Assembly (NCBI GenBank): GCA_020853455.1
Contig: JADYYV010000200.1
Span: 1 to 16,344 of the forward strand
Direction of reading: 5' to 3'
DNA: 16,344 nucleotides
From: Alphaproteobacteria bacterium
GTDB taxonomy: Bacteria > Pseudomonadota > Alphaproteobacteria > Micavibrionales > UBA2020
The first letter of the stretch is position 1. Each line of letters begins with the position of its first letter. The notes under the pieces were generated by a model. That model searched no databases and had not been told where the DNA came from. It saw only the letters and a program-made list of their open reading frames with translations. The translations under genes and the position numbers were made by a program. Shown here piece by piece: positions 7,030 to 14,251 of this stretch.

Positions 7030-7887
7030 ATGACCAAGCGTTTCACATTTGTTCTTGCCGCTTCGACCTCCGCCCGCGTTGTGGCGGCTGCCTGCCTGTT
7101 GTCGGCGATCACACTGACCGGCTGCACCAACAAGGAAGAGCGCGCCGCCGCCGAGCTTGCGAAAGAAGAGCAGGTTCCGGTCGAAATTCTCTATAACAAG
7201 GCGCGCGAAACGATGGAGGCCGGCGACTACATGAAGGCCGCGCTGCGCTTCGACGACGTCGACCGCCAGTATCCCTATTCGCAATGGGCGACGCGCGCGC
7301 AGCTGATGTCCGGCTATGCGCAATACCGCAACCTGAAATACACCGAAGCCGTGCTGGCGCTCGACCGTTTTATCGAGCTGCATCCGGGCGACGCGAATGC
7401 GCCCTATGCCTATTACCTGCGCGCGCTTTGCTATTACGAGCAGATTTCCGACGTGCGCCGCGACCAGCGCATGACGCAGCTGGCGCTCGACAACCTGAAA
7501 CAGGTGGTGGAGCGTTTCCCCGAGAGCAAATACGCGCGTGACGCGTCGCTGAAAATCGACCTGACGCAGGATCACCTGGCCGGCAAGGAAATGGAAATCG
7601 GCCGCTATTACCTCGACCGCCGCCAGTACCATGCGGCCATCCCGCGTTTCCAGCGCGTTCTCGACAATTACCAGACGACGACCCATGTGCCCGAAGCGCT
7701 CCACCGCATGACGGAGGCGTATCTGTCGCTGGGGTTGAAGGACGAGGCGCAGAAAACCGCCGCCATCCTCGGCCACAACTATCCGCAGAGCAGCTGGTAC
7801 AAGGACAGCTTCAGGCTGTTCAACAAGGAATACAAGGAAGGCGTGGAGCCTTCCGTTTACGACCGCACCATCGGGAAAATTTTCTAG
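7030..7887 (+). CDS. bamD: Outer membrane assembly lipoprotein BamD
   Basis: The essential lipoprotein of the BAM complex, which inserts beta-barrel proteins into the outer membrane together with BamA. It has 285 residues, slightly longer than the E. coli protein. A long signal peptide ends in the lipobox LTGC with the acylated cysteine at 32. The mature part is TPR-like: VEILYNKARETMEAGDYMKAALRF, then FDDVDRQYPYSQWATRAQ at about 75-92, then DRFIELHPGDANAPYAYYL. Further helices are LKQVVERFPESKYARDA, YYLDRRQYHAAIPRFQ and VLDNYQTTTHVPEALHRM. This is the BamD/YfiO order. It is followed 13 bases later by recN, a common alphaproteobacterial neighbour, so the two are likely cotranscribed. Confidence 0.95.
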   Translation: MTKRFTFVLAASTSARVVAAACLLSAITLTGCTNKEERAAAELAKEEQVPVEILYNKARETMEAGDYMKAALRFDDVDRQYPYSQWATRAQLMSGYAQYRNLKYTEAVLALDRFIELHPGDANAPYAYYLRALCYYEQISDVRRDQRMTQLALDNLKQVVERFPESKYARDASLKIDLTQDHLAGKEMEIGRYYLDRRQYHAAIPRFQRVLDNYQTTTHVPEALHRMTEAYLSLGLKDEAQKTAAILGHNYPQSSWYKDSFRLFNKEYKEGVEPSVYDRTIGKIF

Positions 7888-7900
7888 GAAGGCGTAAGGC

Positions 7901-9583
7901 ATGCTGACGAGCCTGACCATCCAGAACATCGTGCTGATCGACCGCCTGCAGCTGGAGGCCGGCGACGGCCTGCTGGCGCTGACCGGCGAAACGGGCGCCG
8001 GTAAATCCATCCTTCTCGACGCGCTGGGCCTTGCGCTGGGCGCGCGCGCCGATAGCGGCCTTGTACGCCACGGCGAAGATCAGGCCGCAGCGACCGCCTG
8101 CTTCGATATTCCCGCCAAACACCCCGTCAACGCGCTCTTACGCGAAAAAGAGATTGCCGTATCCGATACGCTGATCCTGCGTCGCACGCTGGGCCGCGAT
8201 GGCCGCAGCAAAGCCTTTATCAACGACGCGCCCGTGGGCGTTCAGTTGTTGAAAGACGTCGGCGCGCTGCTGGTCGAGGTGCATGGGCAGTTTGAAACGC
8301 ATGGCTTGCTCGACCCCGCCACGCATCTGGGCGTATTGGATATTTATGCAGGCATCGATGCCGCGCCCATCCGCGCCGCATGGAAAACATGGCGGCAGGC
8401 GAAGGAACGCTTCGACCGCGCGATGTCGGATATCGAATCCGCGCGGATGCAGGAAGATTATTTGCGCTATACGGTGGCGGAGCTGGAAAAGCTCGATCCG
8501 CAGCCGGGCGAAGACGCCGTGCTGTCGGAAAAGCGCCAGCTGCTGATGAACCGCGAAAAAATGTCGGGCGCATTCGGACAGGCCACCAACATCATCGAAA
8601 GCGAAAACGGGCTGCAGGGCCAGATGGGCAGGTTGCAGGCCGTGCTGGAGCGCCTCTCCGACAAAGATCCGCAAGTGAAGCCGCTGGTGGAGGCGCTGGG
8701 CCGCGCGCAGGCGGAAATTGCCGATATCGGCTGGCAGGTGGAAAAAATAAAATCCGCCGGCGAGCGCAGCACGGAGCGGCTGGAGGATATCGAGGAGCGT
8801 TATTTCGCCCTGAAAGAAATCGCCAAGAAACACCGCACGACCGTCGACGGCCTGGCCGCGATCTACGAAGACCTGTCGCAAAAACTGCGCCTGATCACCA
8901 ATCAGGAAGAAGCGCTGGCCGAGATGCAAAAAGCAACATCCGCCGCCCGCAGCGTTTATATGGCGGAGGCGGAAAAGGCCACCGCAAAACGTCAGAAGGC
9001 ATCAGCGAAGCTGGCGAAATCGGTGAATGCCGAACTGCCCGACCTGAAACTCGACAAGGCGAAAATCAGCGTCGTCTGCGACAAGGCGTCGGATGAAAAC
9101 GGCTGGTCGCCCGAAGGTTTCGACCATGTGCAATTCATGATCTCCACCAACCCGAACACGCCCCCGGGCGCGCTGCACAAGGTGGCGTCGGGCGGTGAAC
9201 TCAGCCGTTTTATGCTCGCGCTGAAAGTTATTCTGGCAGAAACGAGCAGCATCCCGACCCTGATATTCGACGAGGTCGATGCGGGCATCGGCGGCGCGAC
9301 GGCGGATGCGGTGGGCGAACGCCTGCAGCGCCTTGCCAAAGACTATCAGGTGCTGGTCGTGACCCACAGCCCGCAGGTGGCCGCCCGCGCAGCCAATCAC
9401 TGGCATGTCGCCAAGTCGGAGAAGAAAGGCACCGTCACCACGCGCATCCTGCCGCTGGTCGCCGTGAACGAACGCCAGGAAGAAATCGCCCGTATGCTGT
9501 CGGGCGCCGAAATCACCAAGGAAGCCCGCGCGCAGGCGGCGAAGCTGCTGGAAAACCATCCCCGCCGCGCGGCAAACGCGTAA
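7901..9583 (+). CDS. recN: DNA repair protein RecN
   Basis: An SMC-like ATPase of 560 residues, the normal length, that acts early at DNA double-strand breaks. It starts with LTSLTIQNIVLIDRLQLEAG and Walker A GETGAGKS at about 29-36. A long helical, coiled-coil middle spans about 150-390. Then come the ABC signature VASGGELSR at 428-436, Walker B TLIFDEVDAGIGG at 453-465, and the switch histidine in VVTHSPQVAARA. All ATPase elements are present. AAGG precedes the ATG closely. The stop is only three bases before the ligA ATG, so these two repair genes are probably translated together. I see no clear LexA box upstream, and the gene seems to be read from the lpxC/bamD side. Confidence 0.97.
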   Translation: MLTSLTIQNIVLIDRLQLEAGDGLLALTGETGAGKSILLDALGLALGARADSGLVRHGEDQAAATACFDIPAKHPVNALLREKEIAVSDTLILRRTLGRDGRSKAFINDAPVGVQLLKDVGALLVEVHGQFETHGLLDPATHLGVLDIYAGIDAAPIRAAWKTWRQAKERFDRAMSDIESARMQEDYLRYTVAELEKLDPQPGEDAVLSEKRQLLMNREKMSGAFGQATNIIESENGLQGQMGRLQAVLERLSDKDPQVKPLVEALGRAQAEIADIGWQVEKIKSAGERSTERLEDIEERYFALKEIAKKHRTTVDGLAAIYEDLSQKLRLITNQEEALAEMQKATSAARSVYMAEAEKATAKRQKASAKLAKSVNAELPDLKLDKAKISVVCDKASDENGWSPEGFDHVQFMISTNPNTPPGALHKVASGGELSRFMLALKVILAETSSIPTLIFDEVDAGIGGATADAVGERLQRLAKDYQVLVVTHSPQVAARAANHWHVAKSEKKGTVTTRILPLVAVNERQEEIARMLSGAEITKEARAQAAKLLENHPRRAANA

Positions 9584-9586
9584 ATT

Positions 9587-11662
9587 ATGCCGCCGAAGAA
9601 AAGCAAAGCACCCGCCGCCGATACGCTCAACCCCATGGAAGCGACGCTGGAGGCTGATACACTGCGCCGCCAGTTGAAGCGGCACGACAAGGCATACCAC
9701 CAGAAAGACGCGCCGGAGATTTCGGACGCCGAATATGACGCGCTGAAAAACCGGCTGCGGGAAATTGAAGCGGCCTTCCCCAACCTCGTCACGCCCGACA
9801 GCCCGACGCAAACCGTGGGCTATGCGCCGTTGCGCGAATTCAAAAAGATCCGCCATGCCGTGCCGATGCTGTCGCTGTCGAACAGCTTCGCCGATGAGGA
9901 CGTCACCGATTTCGTCGATCGTGTGCGCAAATTCCTGCTGATCCCCGATACGCAGAAGGTGGAAGTGCTCGCCGAGCCGAAGATTGACGGGCTTTCCTGC
10001 TCGCTCCGCTATGAAAGCGGGCAACTCGTTTATGCCGCGACGCGCGGCGACGGAGAGGAAGGCGAAGACGTTACCGAGAACGTGAAAACCATCAAATCCG
10101 TTCCGCAAAGCCTGCCGAAAGGCGTTCCCGATGTGCTGGAGGTGCGCGGCGAAATATACATGACGCGCGAAGATTTCCAAAAACTAAACAAGGCGCAGGA
10201 AGAAGCCGGCGACAAAATTTTTGCCAACCCGCGCAACGGGGCGGCAGGCAGCCTGCGCCAGCTGGATGTGCGTATCACCGCGAAACGCCCGCTTCGTTTC
10301 TACGGCTATGCGCTGGGCGAGGTTTCCGCGCCCTTCGCCGAAACGCAGGACGGCATCCGCAAAAAACTGGAAAACTGGGGGTTTGACGTTCCTGTGCCGA
10401 CGACGGTCGCGGGCAGCGCTGCGGAACTTCTGGCGTTCCACGAACAGGTCTATCACACGCGCCCCGAAATCCCTTATGACATCGATGGCGTCGTCTATAA
10501 GGTCAACGACCTCGACTACCAGAAACGCCTTGGCTTCATCAGCCGCAGCCCCCGCTGGGCGACCGCGCACAAATTTCCGGCGGAACAGGCGGAAACCATT
10601 CTAAAAAAAATCTCCATTCAGGTCGGGCGCACCGGCGTTTTAACGCCGGTTGCGGAGCTGGAACCCGTGAATGTCGGCGGTGTGATTGTTTCCCGCGCGA
10701 CGCTGCATAACGAAGACGAGATCGGGCGCAAGGGCGTGTATGAAGGCGCGCGCATCATCATCCAGCGCGCGGGCGACGTGATCCCGCAGGTGGTGCGCGT
10801 CGTGAACACGCAACCAGACAAGGTTTTCAAATTTCCCGCCACCTGCCCGGAATGCGGCAGCCTTGCGGTGCGCGAGGAAGACGAAGCGGCGACGCGCTGC
10901 ACGGGCGGGTTGGTTTGCCCCGCGCAGGCGGTCGAGCGGCTGAAGCATTTTGTTTCCAAATACGCCTTCGACATCGAAGGGCTTGGCGAAAAGATCATCA
11001 AGGAATTCTGGGACGAAGGCATCATCAAGATGCCCGGCGATATTTTCAGGCTGGAGAAACACGCGGAAGCATTGAAAACGCGTGAAGGCTGGGGCGAATT
11101 GTCGGTCAAGAATTTGCTGGCCGCCGTCGAGGAACGGCGCAGTATCGGCCTTGATCGTTTTATTTACGCGCTTGGCATCCGGCAGGTCGGGCAGGCGACG
11201 GCACGCAAACTGGCGCTGCATTACAGCAGCCTTGAAAACCTGTTGGCGCAGATGAAAGACGCCCAGGACCATTCATCCGCCGCCTATCACGCGCTTGACG
11301 ATATCGGCGATATCGGCGCGTCGATGGCGGAAGACATCGTCGCGTTTTTCGCCGAGAAGCATAATCTAGATGTCATTCACGACCTGAAAAAAGAACTGAA
11401 CGTCAAAGATTTCGAACGCCCCAAGACGGTTGAATCCGCCGTCACAGGAAAAACCGTCGTCTTCACCGGCAAACTGACCAAAATGGGCCGCGACGAGGCG
11501 AAGGCGCAGGCGGAATCATTGGGCGCGAAGGTCGCAGGCGCCGTGTCGAAAAACACCGATTCCCTGATCGCAGGCGAGGATGCCGGATCGAAAATGAAAA
11601 AGGCCGCCGAGCTGGGCGTGAAGGTGCTGACGGAAGACGAGTGGCTGGCGCTCATCGAGTAA
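9587..11662 (+). CDS. ligA: NAD-dependent DNA ligase LigA
   Basis: Seals nicks in double-stranded DNA using NAD. It has 691 residues. Domain Ia carries YHQKDAPEISDAEYD (about 37-51). The adenylation motif EPKIDG has the AMP-accepting Lys132. The OB fold follows with QVGRTGVLTPVAELEPV. The zinc finger cysteines are 420, 423, 438 and 444, with the same spacing (3, 15, 6) as E. coli LigA. Helix-hairpin-helix motifs come next (ALGIRQVGQATARKLA), and a BRCT domain fills about 620-691 (GKTVVFTGKLTKMGRDEA onwards). The start has no visible Shine-Dalgarno; initiation probably depends on termination of recN three bases upstream. ATG codon 17 is a less likely start. The TAA stop is the first three bases of an inverted repeat. 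Confidence 0.97.
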   Translation: MPPKKSKAPAADTLNPMEATLEADTLRRQLKRHDKAYHQKDAPEISDAEYDALKNRLREIEAAFPNLVTPDSPTQTVGYAPLREFKKIRHAVPMLSLSNSFADEDVTDFVDRVRKFLLIPDTQKVEVLAEPKIDGLSCSLRYESGQLVYAATRGDGEEGEDVTENVKTIKSVPQSLPKGVPDVLEVRGEIYMTREDFQKLNKAQEEAGDKIFANPRNGAAGSLRQLDVRITAKRPLRFYGYALGEVSAPFAETQDGIRKKLENWGFDVPVPTTVAGSAAELLAFHEQVYHTRPEIPYDIDGVVYKVNDLDYQKRLGFISRSPRWATAHKFPAEQAETILKKISIQVGRTGVLTPVAELEPVNVGGVIVSRATLHNEDEIGRKGVYEGARIIIQRAGDVIPQVVRVVNTQPDKVFKFPATCPECGSLAVREEDEAATRCTGGLVCPAQAVERLKHFVSKYAFDIEGLGEKIIKEFWDEGIIKMPGDIFRLEKHAEALKTREGWGELSVKNLLAAVEERRSIGLDRFIYALGIRQVGQATARKLALHYSSLENLLAQMKDAQDHSSAAYHALDDIGDIGASMAEDIVAFFAEKHNLDVIHDLKKELNVKDFERPKTVESAVTGKTVVFTGKLTKMGRDEAKAQAESLGAKVAGAVSKNTDSLIAGEDAGSKMKKAAELGVKVLTEDEWLALIE

Positions 11663-11776
11663 CCCCGGCGAAGGCCGGGGTCCAAGCAGCTGCTCGTCCT
11701 ATTGGCGGCTACGGCTTATGAGGCGTCGCCGCCAATTATACTGATGGTGCTTAGACCCCGGCCTTCGCCGGGGTTA
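11660..11776. repeat. 117-base inverted-repeat element (REP/BIME-like) after ligA
   Basis: A perfect 23-base inverted repeat: arm one 11660-11682, arm two 11754-11776. The pairing continues after one mismatch for five more bases (AAGCA 11684-11688 with TGCTT 11748-11752). A nested pair lies inside: ATTGGCGGC (11701-11709) with GCCGCCAAT (11728-11736). Each outer arm is also a hairpin itself: CCCCGGC-GAAG-GCCGGGG (11663-11680) and CCCCGGC-CTTC-GCCGGGG (11756-11773). Palindromes of this GC-rich type are familiar as dispersed intergenic repeats in Alphaproteobacteria. It separates convergent ligA and the small minus-strand gene and may stop transcription from both sides. There is no T-run, so it is not a classical terminator. 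Confidence 0.85.
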
Positions 11777-11785
11777 CAGATGGAT

Positions 11786-12034
11786 TTACTTCTGCAGCTT
11801 GCCCTTCGCCGCCTTCTTCAGCAGGATCAAATCATCCAGCGCCTTGTTCACGTCATCCGACATTTCGCGGCGTTCCAGAAAATCGCGGCCGCCGGCGTTG
11901 CGCGTGAGCGACATTTCCAGCGCGCGGGACAGGATATCGGCAATCGCGACGTCTTTCTGGTCAAGCGCAAGGCGCATTGCCTGCGTCACGAGGTCGCTGA
12001 GGCGCTGGTATTGTTTTTTATTGGCTTCGGGCAT
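11786..12034 (-). CDS. Small helical protein of unknown function
   Basis: An 82-residue protein I do not recognise. It is charged and looks entirely alpha-helical: QYQRLSDLVTQAMRLALDQ, then VAIADILSRALEMSLTRN, a break at AGGRDF, then LERREMSDDVNKALDDLILL and a basic end KKAAKGKLQK. It has no signal peptide, membrane segment or cysteine, so it is probably a cytoplasmic helical bundle or adaptor-like protein. AAGAGAG before the ATG is a reasonable ribosome site and supports this frame over overlapping plus-strand frames, which read through the neighbouring repeat. It lies 52 bases after the first hydrolase gene in the same direction, and that gap contains no terminator-like stem, so cotranscription is likely. 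It ends next to the inverted-repeat element. Confidence 0.7.
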   Translation of the reverse strand: MPEANKKQYQRLSDLVTQAMRLALDQKDVAIADILSRALEMSLTRNAGGRDFLERREMSDDVNKALDDLILLKKAAKGKLQK

Positions 12035-12086
12035 TTCACACTCTCTTGTCTTTTTTTAATCGTTTTTATATCCCGCTTCAGCAGGC

Positions 12087-13097
12087 TTACATGCCGGGGG
12101 GGCGCGGCTTGCTGGGCGGGTTAGGCTTTTTTGGCGCAGGATTCATGGCAAGAGTCACGCGGTCGTTCAGGAAACCATCGACTTCCTTCAGCCACTGGTC
12201 GCGCAGCTCGTCGCGCTCCATCCAAATTTCGTGCTTTGCGTCGGCAATTTCAACCTTTTTCGCATTCGGCAGCAGCGTTAATGCGCGGTCCTGCGCGGCG
12301 CGGTCGACGATTTTTTCCTGCCCTGCGATTTCCATCAGGATCGGTGTCTTGATCGCTTTCAGGTAATCTTCGTCGTTCAGCACGTCGATGGATGAAAACG
12401 TGTGATAGACCCAGCCATAGGTCGCATCGCCGATTTTCAGCGCGTCGTTATTTTTGACGATTTCCTGGTCGGCGGCGAAACGCACGGGATCGCTGGTTTT
12501 GTTGTTGCCCTTGAACGGCTCTTCCGACCAGTCGGCGCCGCCGGGGATGTATTTTTCGAGGTAATTGCCGGCCTTGGCGAATTTCGCCATCTGGCGCGCC
12601 AGTTTTTTCGGCATCCCGTTCGTCACGATATCGATCATCGGCGAGGTGAGGATGGCGGAATCAAACACGCCGTCATGTTCGTTCAGATACCGCAACCCGA
12701 TATGCGCGCCCATCGAATGGCCCATATAAATCAGCGGCTTTTTCGCGGCGGGTTCGACGATCGTCGTGACAAACTGGTGCAGCGTGTCGATCTGTTCGCT
12801 ATATCCTTCCTGATGCGCCTTCTGGCTGCCCTTGATGAATTTTTCGGACCCGCCCTGCCCGCGCCAGTCCATCATGTAGACATCGAAGCCGCGGGAATTC
12901 AGGTCGCGCATCACTTCGTAATATTTCTCGATATTCTCGCGAAAACCGCTGCCGATAACGATACTGCCTTTCGAGACACCGTCGGCCTTGGACACGCCGT
13001 AGCGGATATCCGCGCCCTTGGCATTCTTGAAATGCCCTTCGGTGAAATTCGGCGGCTGGTTGAATTTTGCTGGCAACATACCCTTAAGGTCCCCCAT
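12087..13097 (-). CDS. Alpha/beta hydrolase, lysophospholipase/monoacylglycerol lipase type (paralog 1)
   Basis: A cytoplasmic serine hydrolase of 336 residues, family Hydrolase_4/PldB-like. Core motifs are GFRENIEKYYEVMRDLNSRGF (oxyanion region into helix A), MMDWRGQGGSEK at about 75-86, and the nucleophile elbow GHSMG with Ser128. The acid position is in AGQEKIVD and the catalytic His289 in AKHEIW. Where the paralog next door has Asp (GADDVID), this one has Glu261, which would give a Ser-Glu-His triad. The C-terminus is a Pro/Lys-rich tail (NPAPKKPNPPSKPRPPGM). Likely substrates are lysophospholipids or acylglycerols, but this is family inference. The ATG at 13097 overlaps the upstream paralog by 14 bases; an ATG at 13079 would avoid the overlap and is possible. 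Confidence 0.88.
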   Translation of the reverse strand: MGDLKGMLPAKFNQPPNFTEGHFKNAKGADIRYGVSKADGVSKGSIVIGSGFRENIEKYYEVMRDLNSRGFDVYMMDWRGQGGSEKFIKGSQKAHQEGYSEQIDTLHQFVTTIVEPAAKKPLIYMGHSMGAHIGLRYLNEHDGVFDSAILTSPMIDIVTNGMPKKLARQMAKFAKAGNYLEKYIPGGADWSEEPFKGNNKTSDPVRFAADQEIVKNNDALKIGDATYGWVYHTFSSIDVLNDEDYLKAIKTPILMEIAGQEKIVDRAAQDRALTLLPNAKKVEIADAKHEIWMERDELRDQWLKEVDGFLNDRVTLAMNPAPKKPNPPSKPRPPGM

Positions 13098-14067
13098 GTT
13101 GCGGCGGTGCAGCTTTCGGCGGCACCGGTTTCAGTTTTATCCGGTCTGCGATAAATCCGTCGATTTCTTTCCACCACGCCTTGCGCTGCGTATCGCGGTC
13201 GATCCACAGCGCATGCAGCCCGCCGTCGATCTCGACCGTTTTCGCGTTCGGCAGCAGACGCCCGGCGCGGCGCACGGATTCATTGTCGATCACGTCATCC
13301 GCGCCGCCGATGCCGAACAGCACGGGCGTTTTAATCGAGCGCAGGAAATTTTCGGAAGACGTTTTTTCGGTCGATTTGAACAGGCTGTCCACGTAACCGA
13401 TCGTCGGGTCTTCGGCCTTTAATTTATCGTTCAGCAGCATGAAGGCCTTGTGCAGGCCCATGCGCACGGGGTTTTTCTCGCGCATGTCCTTGCGCTCCGC
13501 CGTCAATTGGCGCGTGAGCGCGCGGCGGCCGTCCTTGATGCGTTGGTTGGCAAGGCCGCCTTCGACGGCGGCGGCAAAGGCCTGTTTCATGAGGTCTTTA
13601 GCCGTGCCCATCGGGCGCATTTCGACGAGCGGCGTTGCGAGGATGGCGAAATTGAAATCGGATTGATATTGTTCGAGGTAGCGCAAAGCCACCTGCCCGC
13701 CCATGCTGTGGGTGCTGAGGAACAGCGGCTGCGTTTTATCGAACGTCACAATTTCCTGGCGGAATTTGCGCAGGTCTTCGATATGGTCTTCGACCGTCTG
13801 GCCTTTTTTCGATGGCGGCGAATTTTTTTCGGAGCCGCCATGCCCCGCCCAGTCCATCATCCAGACGGCGTAACCGCGGTCGAGATATTCGTGGATGGTT
13901 TCGTGATAGGCCTCGCGGAAATCGGCGTAACCGGTCGTGATGACGACGGTGCCTTTTTTCTCCCCTGCCGGTTCGGCATGGCCATAGCGGATCTGTTTAC
14001 CAGTGGTGCTGGTAAACTTATCCTCCTGCCATCCATCCGGTTCGAAAAACCGGTTCAAATTCGCCAT
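13084..14067 (-). CDS. Alpha/beta hydrolase, lysophospholipase/monoacylglycerol lipase type (paralog 2)
   Basis: The upstream member of a tandem pair, 327 residues from the ATG at 14067. A TTG start at 14082 would add five residues (MKEPP), but GAAAGAG lies six bases before the ATG, which is preferred. Residue numbers here count from the ATG. Motifs are TTGYADFREAYHETIHEYLDRGY, MMDWAGHGGSEK at about 70-81, and the elbow STHSMGGQ with Ser121. Thr replaces the first Gly of GxSxG, as PldB-type enzymes often allow. The acid is Asp257 in GGADDVID and the histidine is His285 in GLHALW. Like its neighbour it ends in a Pro-rich tail and has no signal peptide. It shares MMDWxGxGGSEK and the whole layout with paralog 1, so the pair arose by duplication. 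The substrate is unknown. Confidence 0.88.
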   Translation of the reverse strand: MANLNRFFEPDGWQEDKFTSTTGKQIRYGHAEPAGEKKGTVVITTGYADFREAYHETIHEYLDRGYAVWMMDWAGHGGSEKNSPPSKKGQTVEDHIEDLRKFRQEIVTFDKTQPLFLSTHSMGGQVALRYLEQYQSDFNFAILATPLVEMRPMGTAKDLMKQAFAAAVEGGLANQRIKDGRRALTRQLTAERKDMREKNPVRMGLHKAFMLLNDKLKAEDPTIGYVDSLFKSTEKTSSENFLRSIKTPVLFGIGGADDVIDNESVRRAGRLLPNAKTVEIDGGLHALWIDRDTQRKAWWKEIDGFIADRIKLKPVPPKAAPPQHGGP

Positions 14068-14101
14068 AGGGGGCTCTTTCAATTGCGCGGAAGCAGAGAT
14101 G

Positions 14102-14130
14102 AGTATACTTGGAAATAAACTTATTTCCAG
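14102..14130 (-). promoter_or_regulatory. Candidate promoter of the hydrolase pair with a 20-bp palindrome
   Basis: Read on the minus strand, CTGGAA (14130-14125) and TATACT (14107-14102) are 17 bases apart. Between and over them lies a perfect palindrome: TGGAAATAA and TTATTTCCA around AC (14110-14129). An operator placed over the spacer and -35 is what a repressor site would look like. The expected transcript start near 14095 leaves a leader of about 27 bases before the ATG at 14067. The regulator is not in the window. Confidence 0.5.
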
Positions 14131-14171
14131 ACGCTACTTTATTCAAAAAAGTTGCGCGGTTCAGGAACTTA

Positions 14172-14210
14172 GCGAAATTTTCGCGCGATTCAGAATGCTG
14201 CAACGCAGCG
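14172..14210. repeat. Short inverted repeats between pntB and the hydrolase promoter
   Basis: The gap 14131-14251 holds GCGAAA-T-TTTCGC (14172-14184) and an 8-bp stem with one G-T pair, AATGCTGC-AAC-GCAGCGTT (about 14195-14212). Neither is followed by a T-run in the pntB direction, so a terminator for pntB is not demonstrated. Nothing else is recognisable in this gap apart from a GANTC site at 14187. Confidence 0.3.
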
Positions 14211-14251
14211 TTATTTCACGCTGAACATAAAGCGGAATTTCTGCAAGGTGA

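Noticed and set aside
5986..8010. 674-codon open frame on the minus strand across lpxC and bamD
   Set aside because: It is antisense to two genes with complete family motifs. Its translation is His/Arg-rich with no recognisable domain, a typical effect of GC-rich codon use.
11702..12124. 140-codon plus-strand open frame after ligA
   Set aside because: It starts inside the inverted-repeat element, has no ribosome site, and overlaps the better supported minus-strand 82-residue gene.
14068..14082. TTG start extending hydrolase paralog 2 by five residues
   Set aside because: No ribosome site before the TTG, while GAAAGAG stands at a proper distance before the ATG at 14067.
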